Source of the DNA: Mycobacterium sp. E796
Lineage (GTDB): Bacteria; Actinomycetota; Actinomycetes; Mycobacteriales; Mycobacteriaceae
NCBI RefSeq assembly: GCF_001672815.1
Contig: NZ_LZKK01000048.1
Coordinates: 1 to 32,094 of the forward strand
Direction of reading: 5' to 3'
Length of the DNA: 32,094 nucleotides
The notes beneath the pieces are model-generated. The model made no database searches. It saw only the letters and a list, made by a program, of their open reading frames with translations, and was not told where the DNA came from. The position numbers and the translations under genes are program-made. This document shows, in pieces, positions 7,525 through 15,866 of this stretch. Position 1 is the stretch's first letter; each line of letters begins with the position of its first letter.

Positions 7525-8706
7525 ATGAGGGCGCTGGCAGCGGTCGGTCATGCCCTGGGCTTGGCGGGGTCGATGACATGGGAAATCCTATGGGCACTGA
7601 TCCTGGGTTTCGCCCTGTCCGCGGTGGTGCAGGCCGTCGTGCGCCGTTCGACCATCGTGTCCCTGCTGGGCGACGACCGGCCCCGCACGCTGGCGGTGGC
7701 GGCCGGGCTGGGGGCCGCGTCGTCGTCGTGCTCCTATGCCGCGGTCGCCCTGGCCCGCTCGCTGTTTCGCAAGGGTGCCAACTTCACCGCCGCGATGGCG
7801 TTCGAGATCGGTTCGACGAACCTCGTGGTCGAGCTGGGCATCATCCTGGCGCTGCTGATGGGCTGGCAGTTCACCGCCGCGGAATTCGTCGGCGGCCCGC
7901 TGATGATCGTGGTGCTCGCCGTGCTGTTCCGGCTGTTCGTGCGGTCCCGGCTCGTCGATGCCGCCCGGCAGCAGGCCGAGCGGGGAATCGCCGGCTCGAT
8001 GGAGGGCCATGCCGCCATGGACATGTCCATCCAAAAGCAGGGCTCGTTCGCCCAACGGCTCTTCTCCCCCGAGGGCTTCACTTCGGTCTCGCATGTGTTC
8101 GTGATGGAGTGGTTGGCGATCCTGCGCGACCTCGTCCTGGGCCTGCTGATCGCGGGTGCCATCGCGGCGTGGGTACCCGAAAGCTTCTGGCGCAGCTTCT
8201 TTTTGACCGATCACCCGGGCTGGTCGGCGGTGTGGGGGCCGATCGTCGGGCCGATCGTCGCGATCGTGTCGTTCGTCTGCTCGATCGGCAACGTGCCGCT
8301 GGCGGCGGTGCTGTGGAACGGGGGCATCAGCTTCGGCGGCGTCATCGCGTTCATCTACGCCGACCTGCTGATCCTGCCGATCCTGAACATCTACCGCAAG
8401 TACTACGGCACTCAGATGATGCTCACGCTGCTCGGCACCTTCTACGCCGCGATGGTCGCCGCCGGCTATCTGGTCGAATTGCTGTTCGGCACAACGGGTC
8501 TCATCCCCAGGCAGCGCAACGCCACGGTGATGGAGGCGTCGATCTCGTGGAACTACACCACCTGGCTCAATATCGCCTTCCTCCTCATCGCGGCCGTCCT
8601 GATCGTGCGGTTCGTCGCCTCGGGCGGGCTCCCGATGCTACGGATGATGGGCGGCTCCCCTGCGGCGGCGGAGGGCCACCACGATCACAGCCATCATTGC
8701 GACTGA
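7525..8706 (+). CDS. Copper-regulated integral membrane permease (DUF318/ArsP-like, Rv2963 homologue)
   Basis: 393-aa inner-membrane permease of the DUF318/ArsP-like family with about eight hydrophobic segments. Two half-repeats carry the family's cysteine motifs: SSSCSYAAVALARSLFRKG near residue 71 and SFVCSIGNVPLAAVLWNGG near 250. The C-terminus is histidine-rich (EGHHDHSHHCD), as if to hold metal. The start is the ATG at 7525, with GGAGG at 7515-7519 and downstream of the inferred transcription start. Its homologue Rv2963 belongs to the RicR copper regulon of M. tuberculosis, and the operator here agrees, so a role in copper or copper-thiol handling is likely. The transported species is unknown. 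The 3' end overlaps the convergent pfa3-type gene by 13 bp. Confidence 0.9.
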   Translation: MRALAAVGHALGLAGSMTWEILWALILGFALSAVVQAVVRRSTIVSLLGDDRPRTLAVAAGLGAASSSCSYAAVALARSLFRKGANFTAAMAFEIGSTNLVVELGIILALLMGWQFTAAEFVGGPLMIVVLAVLFRLFVRSRLVDAARQQAERGIAGSMEGHAAMDMSIQKQGSFAQRLFSPEGFTSVSHVFVMEWLAILRDLVLGLLIAGAIAAWVPESFWRSFFLTDHPGWSAVWGPIVGPIVAIVSFVCSIGNVPLAAVLWNGGISFGGVIAFIYADLLILPILNIYRKYYGTQMMLTLLGTFYAAMVAAGYLVELLFGTTGLIPRQRNATVMEASISWNYTTWLNIAFLLIAAVLIVRFVASGGLPMLRMMGGSPAAAEGHHDHSHHCD

Positions 8707-11700
8707 GGGCTGTGGCGCTGGGTTGACCGGGTCGCCATCCATTCGTCGCCGTCGATCGTGCTTCGCCAGTCCGCGGGGAGCGCGTCCAGGGCGTCTTCGA
8801 TGCAATCCCATATCGACTCGAGCGGGGACGCACCCGGGGCGGCGGCCGCAATGCGGTCCTCCACAGCGTAATTCGGCTCGTGCGGCGCATCGCTGAACGG
8901 TGCGAGCGCATTGATGGCGTCCATGACGCGGCGTCGCCGTTCGGCGTAGGGCCAGGCGACCAATTCGTCGGGCATGATCGGCCGGCCGAAGATGTAGTCC
9001 TGCGCCCCATGCCGATACGGCACCTCGAGCTTGTGCTCCACCGGTTCCTTCGGCAGGCCCCCGGCGAAGTACACCGGCACGATAGGCAACGACGCGGCGA
9101 TGGCCAGGTCCAGCAGCGTGGAGGTCAGCCGCTCGACGCGCTGGCCGGAACGGACCGATCGCGTTCCGTCGGCGTGCACCATGGTCGACGCCGCGTGGGC
9201 GGCGACGTCGTGCTTGATCTCCTCGATCAGGCTTAAGAACTGCGACGGGTTGCGCTGGTCGAAATACCTGGTGCTGCCCGGGTTTCCGTTCGCCGTGGCA
9301 TCCGCCAGCCGGGTGAGGGCGCCAACCCACCGGGTTTGGTGCTTGGCGTGTGCGATCGTCACGACCTTCGTGTCGGTCAACCACGACGCGATCGACGTGC
9401 CCAGGATCGACTCGACCTGCACCTGATGGTTGCCCAGCAGCAGCACGGGACGGCCCCGAATCGCCGCCATCGCGGCGGGGTCCGTGACGATGACATGCCT
9501 GACGTAGCGCGACAGCAGGGCCCAGTGGACCAGGTCGGCGAACCCGCCCGCCGGTATTCCCAGCCGGTCGGTCGCCCAGCTACGCACCGGTTGCCAGTCC
9601 GTGTGCAACGACGCGCTCGCGCGACATTCGCCCCGGTCCGTCTGTTCGACGTCGACGGAGATTCGCTCCAGCGGCAGGGCCGGGCAGCCGACCTGCCCGT
9701 CGACGATGAGCACCTGCGACGGGTGGATCGCGCCGTGGGCTGCGTCCGCGACGGCTTCCTTGGCGGCAATGTCGGCGATCAGGGAATTGCCTTGGCCCTC
9801 GGTGTCATACACCGCGCGCAGGGTGCCTTTGAACCAGTCCTGCGTTGCCGCGCGCGCCGGATCGAGCGTCACCACGCCGCGGCCCAGCCGGTCGCCCAAC
9901 GACATCCCGGGCACCGCGCGCCGCTCGGCAAGGAACGCGCGCCGCTCGGCGCCGCTGACCTGGACCAGATGACCCTTGTCCAAGAGGAATTCGACGATGC
10001 GGAGGTAGGCCCACGGCTTGCCCGCGACGCTGAGCCAGAGATCGACGACCGGCAGTCGGTCGTCGGCGTCGTCGAACCCGACGAACCGCGCTTGCACGTC
10101 CACCGTCCCCGCCTCCGGGGCGTCGCCGTAAAAGCGCGCCCAGATCACCCGGCGAGGGAATCCGACGGTCGTGTCCGCGGCGTCCGCGTAGCTGGCGACA
10201 TCCGCGGTGTCCGTGGTCCACACGTTCATCGCGGTGTGGGGAACGATGTGGAACGCACCGTCGAGCAGCCCCGGGTGTTGCTCTCCCGCGGGGACCTTGC
10301 ACCGCTCCACGACCAGCGTCCCAGAGGAGCCGTTGCGGCCGATTTGGGCGCCGTCCATCAGGGTTTGGAACGCGGGGCCGTGGAACACCGTGCCGTCGTA
10401 CGGGCTGGCGTAGGGCACCGCGCCGTGCAGCGGGGCGGGCGTCGCTGGTTCGCCGGCGTAGTGGTCCGCGGTGAAGATCACGGCCTCGGCGTGGGTCTCC
10501 CAGCGCGACAACTCGGCTCGGGGCGCATCCCGCCACACCTCGAGGCGGCCGTCGAAGCGGCCCGGCTCGACGGGCTCGACCACCACGCGTAGCCGTGTCG
10601 GCGCATCGACGACGACCCAACGAACCAGACGCAGGTCGCTGATTTCGACCACCTTGGCCCCGCCCGTCGCCCGGCTGGCCGCCTGCGCGAAGAGATCCAG
10701 CACCGACATCATCGGCAGCGACGGGATCACGTACGTCGGGCAGTGGTCGAGCACCCACGTGTCCCGAGCGGGATCGATCGTCGTCTCCAGCGTGGTGGCC
10801 GAACCGGCGTCGGGCGCCGGGGGCTCGCCAGGCGCGATGCGCATGGCCAAATTGGTTGCGCTGTAGATCCGTATCCCGTCGCACCACAGGGATGCGTCGG
10901 CCACCGCCAGGATACCGGTTGCACCGCGCTCGATGCGGGTGATCTCTATCTCCGCCGTGATTCGCTCGTTCGTGGGCACGATCTGACCGCGATACCGCCA
11001 CGTGATCGCTTCTCCGATGGCCACCGGCTCGAAGCGCGCCGACGGCCCCATCTCGTCGCCGAAGCCCATGTCGAGCATCGCGAATTGTATTAATTGCAAG
11101 AGCATCTCGATGCCCAGCGATCCGGGCTGCACCGGGTCGCGGTAGAAGTGCGCCTTGAAGTACCACTCGGCGGGGTTGATGTCCTTGACGGCACGCCACC
11201 GGCCCAGGCCCGCGCTGCCGGCGGTGGGCCAACGGCCCGTCACCCGGTCGATCATCAACAGCATCGGGTCGGCCAGCCGCGCCCCCGGGCCGAAGAATTC
11301 GGCCGGGCGCGTGCCCAGGTCGACGACGGGCGCCTCGCAGGGAAGCTCCAACAGGGCGCGCTGGTCCTCGCTGACCGGGAGCCCGACCTGCTGCTGCAAC
11401 GCTTCGAGACGGAAGTAGCCGAACACCGTGTCGAACGTGTAGACGATGCCGTCGTCCGCGGAGATTTCGCCGTCGAAGGTCACGATGATGGTCCCGCCGG
11501 CTTGGGCGATGTTCTTGAGCACCGCCTTGATTCGCAAGGTGCCGGTCGAGGGCGTGATCTCCCGGTGCTGTACGCCGGTTCCGTCGAGGTTGCGGAAGAA
11601 GAGGTCCACGTCGAAGTCGAGCGGGCAGCCGGCGTAGGCGCCCAGCCAGCCGCAGGGTTGCAGTGCGATCTCCATGAGGACCGCGTTGGGCATCGTCGGC

Positions 11701-14700
11701 CGTGCGTTCGAGCCCTTGTTCTCGGCGAAATACCACGCGTCGCTGGGGATGTCGTATTCCGCGACGACCTGCGCGCCGGGCGTCGCGACGCCGAGCTCGC
11801 CCACTACCTCGGTGACCCGGGACATGAAGTGGTAGGGCGGACCCGGCAGCCGCGCGACCCTGCGGTGGGTGTCGAACTTCTCGTAAAGCGGACCAACCGC
11901 CAGGGAAGGCTTGGCGATGGCGCACGCCAGCATCGCCGTGTAGTCAAACTTGACCCCGTGGCCTTCGGCGACGGGTTTGGGTTCGACGTAGCCTTCCAGC
12001 TCTTTGACGCCCATGTCCATCGGGCAGCCGGGTGAGAGCCGCAGTCCCATCCGGCGGCAGTGGAAGGCCGGCAATCCGTCGACGGTGCACAGCAAATCGG
12101 CGAACAGCGTGGGCTCGGGCCCGGCGATGACCTCCCGGACGAACACCTCGTAGACCAGCTCGCGCGATCCCGGGGTGACCTGGCCGCGGCAGACCAGCTT
12201 GTACGTCTCGAACGGCACGGGCTCGAAGCGCCACCCGTCGCACCCCATGGTCATGCCGAGGGCGGTCATGTAGATGGCCATCGTCTGCATCGTGGCCTCG
12301 TACATGAGGGTGCCGGGCATACACGGGTCGTTCTTGAAATGACCGTCGAAATACCATTTTTCGGGTGTGATGTGTTCAACGGCGCGCAGGTAGCCGCGGC
12401 CCCACGGGCCGCCGGCGAAGTCCAGGCGGGTCACCTCGTCGACGAACAGCATCTTGCCGCCGGCGATGCTCGGCGTGCGGGTGTGGCTGGCGGCGCGCTC
12501 GAAGCCCGGGCCGAGCGTGCGCCAGACGTCGCCCGCCGCGATCGCCTCCAGGTCGGCGCGCTGCAACGAGGTCCGCGACGTTCTCGCCGGGGTGGGCTCC
12601 ATTGGGCCGTCGATGGTTTCGTCCTCGGGGCGCCACAGGATCCCGCCCGACGCGGCCAGCTCCTCGTCGGAGAAGAACCCGGCCTGGCCGTTGCGCATGG
12701 ACATCCGCTCGACGCCGTCGATGGTGCAGTCGTAGTGGAAGAAGAACAGGCGGATGTCACCCTGGCGAGCGTGGCCGTCGACGTGGATGTCGAAGCGCAG
12801 GGTGTCGCCGATCTCGGGCAAGCCGCCGAGGTAGGTCACCTCGCAGCCCAGCAGGCGATACACCCGCTCGCCCTTGTTGGCGAAGTCGGCGCCCATCCAG
12901 GAGATGAGCATGAGGTCGGCCTGCCCGGCCTCGATCATGATTCCGGCCGGCATCCGGCCCTGATGCAGCCACCAGGCGTCGGCGGTGACATCGGTTTCGG
13001 TCCACAGTGTTCCGGTGCCGTTCTTGCCCGGCTCGGCGTCGATGCCCAGCAGCCGATCCGCCAGCAGCAGCGGGGGTTCCGGCATCCGTACCTGCCGCGC
13101 GTAGTCGTCCTGCACCGCGAACGCCGGACCGAAAATATCGGAGATCTTGCCCGAGGCGTGCACGCGCAGGCCGTCCTTGTCCAGCGCGAGGCCCACCGGG
13201 GGGCGCTTCACCGTCGGCTTGGGTAATTCCTTGCCGGGGGGCGGGGACGGTTGGATCGCGCGGTAGGCGCCCGCGTGGGGCCGATACCCGACATCATTGT
13301 GGGACAACGGTTTTCGGCGGTCGTCACCGACCGACAGTGGCTCCGGTGGCGCCTGCCCGAGCAGGTCGGCGCCGACCGGCACCCGTGCCAATGCCTCCGC
13401 GACCTTGGGCAGCGCCGGCGGGGCGGGCAGGTGCGTTGTCATGGGCCGCTCCAATTGAGGGGTGATGGGGTGAGCCGGAAACCGCAACCGCGCGTGATTC
13501 CCGGTCGGAGGCGTGCAGAACAGACTCCCGAACGCGTCGTGGTGGCCGGGTGGCGGTGGCGCGAGCACGATTTGCTGTTCCTGGCCCCCGAGGCCGGTGA
13601 GCGCGACGACCACCGAACGCTTTTCGGCCGTCCACGGCGTGCCATCGGGGCACACGCCCAGCACGCCGTAGAGCGCGCCCGCGGCGACGTGGAGCAGGCC
13701 GGATGCGGCGTGCGCATGGCCGAGCAGCGACGACAGGTTCAACGCGCCGGGCGCGGTGCCCAAATGAAGGCAATCGCCGTGCGGTTGCTGATCCGCCGGC
13801 AGGGTGGCCAGGACGGTGTCCCCGGCCCGATGCGCGTCCTCGGCGCGTTTGAGCACCACGACGACGGCGGCGTCGCCGGGTGTCTGCTCGCCCGACCGGA
13901 GCAGTGCGCGCGCCGCGGCCTCGTGCACCGGTTCACAGCTGAGGTCCACCGCGCCGACGACGGCCGCGTCGACCTCGCCTCGCCGAAGGGCGCGGGCGGC
14001 CATCTCCAGCGCGGTGGTGCCCGAGAGTTCCTCCCTGGACACGGTGAAACTCGGCCCCCGCAGGTCGAATTGGCGGTTCAGGCGGTTGGCGACGATGTTG
14101 GGCATGGCGCCGACGACGCCGGCGGCCGTCCACCCGGGCACGACGGCATCGCGCGCCGCCGCCAGTTCGGCGGGGTCGTCGATCTCGTCCGCCAACCGCC
14201 ATCGCAACCCCAGTCGGGTGATCTCGGCGTCGCAGCCCATCCCGACGATGACGCTCGTCCTGTCCGGTGGCAGCCCGGCGATCACCGTCTCGATGTTGAC
14301 GGCCGCACCGAGAAGGGCCAGCTGCTGGGGCAGCGTCTGGCTGAGATCCGCAGGGGGAAAGCGTGTTTGGGTCACGTCCAGGCGGACCTCGGTCATCCGA
14401 GCCCGGCGGGCGCCGCCTGTCCCGCGGGTCGGAATCGGTTCGGCCTTCTTCAGATGGTCGGCCACCGAGGCGGTTTCGTCGTCACCGACCAGCAGGCTGA
14501 CGCCGACGATCGCGATGTCGTCATCCGTGCGGGGAACGGCGAGCGTCGGCCGGTCGGGGCAGGCGCCGGGGGCCGGGATCCATTCTTCGAGCAGCAGGTG
14601 GGCGTTGTTGCCGCCGAAACCGAAGTTGTTGACGGCGGCGCGGCGCGGCCCGCTGCACTCCCAGGGTTCGGCCTCGGTGAGTAGCCGGAATGGCGAGTCG

Positions 14701-15866
14701 GCGATGAACGGCAACGGGTCGTCGACGTGCAGGGTGGGGGGCCGGATGCCCGCACGCATCGCCGCGAGCACCTTGATCGCCCCCGCGGCGCCCGATGCCG
14801 TGATCGAGTGTCCCAGATTGGATTTCAGTGATCCGATGGGTAGCTCCGACATGCCCTCGAAGATGCGCGCCATGCTCATCAGCTCGGTCAGGTCGCCGCG
14901 CGAGGTTCCCGTGGCGTGACACTCGACGAGCGAGATGTCTCGCGGCTCGAGCCCGGCCATTTCGTAGGCGAGCCGCATGGCCCGCTCCTGTCCCTCCTGC
15001 GACGGCACGAGCGGGCCCTGTCCCCGCCCGTCGTTGCTGAGCCCGACCGCCCGGATGACGCCCAGTATCGTGTCGGCGTCGGCGATCGCGTCGTCAAGCC
15101 TCTTGAGCACCAGAAACGCCGCGCCCTCGGCGGGCACCAACCCGTCGGCGCCGCGGTGGAAGGGCCGCGACCTTCCGGTGCGACTTAGCGCCTGCAGCGC
15201 GGTGAAGCCGACGTGCAAAAGCAGGTCGCTGGCACCGTTCACGCCGCCCGCCACCATCACGTCCGCCGTGCCGTCGTGGAGTCGGTCGCACGCCAGCTTG
15301 ATCGCGTACAACGAGGAGGCGCACGCGGCGTCGAGGGCCGTGGCGCCCGCGGTCAATCCCAATGCGCCGGCCACGACGTGGGCCGGAAGGCCGGACATGA
15401 AGCGGTTGCGCCAGTCGATCCCGTCTTCGCTTCCGCGCCAGACCTTTTCGGCTAGGTCGATCATCGACGTCGTCGGGTAGCTCAAGTTGCCCATGACGAC
15501 CCCGGCCCGGCCCGGGACCTCACCCGGACGCCAGCCGGCGCTCTCGAGGGCTTGCCGGGCGGCCTCGACGGCCCACAGGTACAGCGCGTCCAAACCGCGA
15601 AAGTCGTTGGCGCCGAGCAGGAAACGGCCGGGGTCGAAGATCTCGTCGAAGCCGCGCACGTATCCGCCGCGGTCCGACCAGGCGTGATCCAGGAAAGGGG
15701 CGTCCTTGTCGTCGCGGACGATGCGCGCCGCCGATACCCCCCAATGGCCGGGTTGCGCTGACCCGAGCGCGTCTCGGCCCTCGCGCACCGTCCGCCATAA
15801 CTCGTCGGGGCTCAGACCGCCGGGCAGGACGCAGCCCTGGCCTACGATCGCGACGGGTGAAAACAT
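8694..15866 (-). CDS. PUFA-synthase subunit, Pfa3/PfaC-like: KS-CLF-4x FabA-like DH-PKS DH-PlsC acyltransferase
   Basis: 2390-aa iterative megasynthase subunit. Residues 1-430 are a ketosynthase with intact triad Cys182, His317, His353. Residues 450-770 are a chain-length-factor-like KS in which Glu613 replaces the cysteine. After a Pro-rich linker (770-900, no acyltransferase motif) come four hot-dog folds. Folds 2 and 4 have the FabA pattern (His1176/Glu1190; His1573/Glu1587). Fold 1 is atypical (His968/Glu979) and fold 3 has Asn1383 for His. About 1700-1965 is a PKS-type dehydratase (His1708, Asp1869). About 2000-2075 resembles the N-terminal half of an Sfp-type phosphopantetheinyl transferase. 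Residues 2100-2330 are a PlsC-like acyltransferase (H2147-x4-E2152, DGTRS 2233-2237). It should dehydrate and elongate ACP-bound chains and hand the product to an acceptor. The ATG overlaps the upstream stop by one base (TGATG). Confidence 0.9.
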   Translation of the reverse strand: MFSPVAIVGQGCVLPGGLSPDELWRTVREGRDALGSAQPGHWGVSAARIVRDDKDAPFLDHAWSDRGGYVRGFDEIFDPGRFLLGANDFRGLDALYLWAVEAARQALESAGWRPGEVPGRAGVVMGNLSYPTTSMIDLAEKVWRGSEDGIDWRNRFMSGLPAHVVAGALGLTAGATALDAACASSLYAIKLACDRLHDGTADVMVAGGVNGASDLLLHVGFTALQALSRTGRSRPFHRGADGLVPAEGAAFLVLKRLDDAIADADTILGVIRAVGLSNDGRGQGPLVPSQEGQERAMRLAYEMAGLEPRDISLVECHATGTSRGDLTELMSMARIFEGMSELPIGSLKSNLGHSITASGAAGAIKVLAAMRAGIRPPTLHVDDPLPFIADSPFRLLTEAEPWECSGPRRAAVNNFGFGGNNAHLLLEEWIPAPGACPDRPTLAVPRTDDDIAIVGVSLLVGDDETASVADHLKKAEPIPTRGTGGARRARMTEVRLDVTQTRFPPADLSQTLPQQLALLGAAVNIETVIAGLPPDRTSVIVGMGCDAEITRLGLRWRLADEIDDPAELAAARDAVVPGWTAAGVVGAMPNIVANRLNRQFDLRGPSFTVSREELSGTTALEMAARALRRGEVDAAVVGAVDLSCEPVHEAAARALLRSGEQTPGDAAVVVVLKRAEDAHRAGDTVLATLPADQQPHGDCLHLGTAPGALNLSSLLGHAHAASGLLHVAAGALYGVLGVCPDGTPWTAEKRSVVVALTGLGGQEQQIVLAPPPPGHHDAFGSLFCTPPTGNHARLRFPAHPITPQLERPMTTHLPAPPALPKVAEALARVPVGADLLGQAPPEPLSVGDDRRKPLSHNDVGYRPHAGAYRAIQPSPPPGKELPKPTVKRPPVGLALDKDGLRVHASGKISDIFGPAFAVQDDYARQVRMPEPPLLLADRLLGIDAEPGKNGTGTLWTETDVTADAWWLHQGRMPAGIMIEAGQADLMLISWMGADFANKGERVYRLLGCEVTYLGGLPEIGDTLRFDIHVDGHARQGDIRLFFFHYDCTIDGVERMSMRNGQAGFFSDEELAASGGILWRPEDETIDGPMEPTPARTSRTSLQRADLEAIAAGDVWRTLGPGFERAASHTRTPSIAGGKMLFVDEVTRLDFAGGPWGRGYLRAVEHITPEKWYFDGHFKNDPCMPGTLMYEATMQTMAIYMTALGMTMGCDGWRFEPVPFETYKLVCRGQVTPGSRELVYEVFVREVIAGPEPTLFADLLCTVDGLPAFHCRRMGLRLSPGCPMDMGVKELEGYVEPKPVAEGHGVKFDYTAMLACAIAKPSLAVGPLYEKFDTHRRVARLPGPPYHFMSRVTEVVGELGVATPGAQVVAEYDIPSDAWYFAENKGSNARPTMPNAVLMEIALQPCGWLGAYAGCPLDFDVDLFFRNLDGTGVQHREITPSTGTLRIKAVLKNIAQAGGTIIVTFDGEISADDGIVYTFDTVFGYFRLEALQQQVGLPVSEDQRALLELPCEAPVVDLGTRPAEFFGPGARLADPMLLMIDRVTGRWPTAGSAGLGRWRAVKDINPAEWYFKAHFYRDPVQPGSLGIEMLLQLIQFAMLDMGFGDEMGPSARFEPVAIGEAITWRYRGQIVPTNERITAEIEITRIERGATGILAVADASLWCDGIRIYSATNLAMRIAPGEPPAPDAGSATTLETTIDPARDTWVLDHCPTYVIPSLPMMSVLDLFAQAASRATGGAKVVEISDLRLVRWVVVDAPTRLRVVVEPVEPGRFDGRLEVWRDAPRAELSRWETHAEAVIFTADHYAGEPATPAPLHGAVPYASPYDGTVFHGPAFQTLMDGAQIGRNGSSGTLVVERCKVPAGEQHPGLLDGAFHIVPHTAMNVWTTDTADVASYADAADTTVGFPRRVIWARFYGDAPEAGTVDVQARFVGFDDADDRLPVVDLWLSVAGKPWAYLRIVEFLLDKGHLVQVSGAERRAFLAERRAVPGMSLGDRLGRGVVTLDPARAATQDWFKGTLRAVYDTEGQGNSLIADIAAKEAVADAAHGAIHPSQVLIVDGQVGCPALPLERISVDVEQTDRGECRASASLHTDWQPVRSWATDRLGIPAGGFADLVHWALLSRYVRHVIVTDPAAMAAIRGRPVLLLGNHQVQVESILGTSIASWLTDTKVVTIAHAKHQTRWVGALTRLADATANGNPGSTRYFDQRNPSQFLSLIEEIKHDVAAHAASTMVHADGTRSVRSGQRVERLTSTLLDLAIAASLPIVPVYFAGGLPKEPVEHKLEVPYRHGAQDYIFGRPIMPDELVAWPYAERRRRVMDAINALAPFSDAPHEPNYAVEDRIAAAAPGASPLESIWDCIEDALDALPADWRSTIDGDEWMATRSTQRHSPQSQ

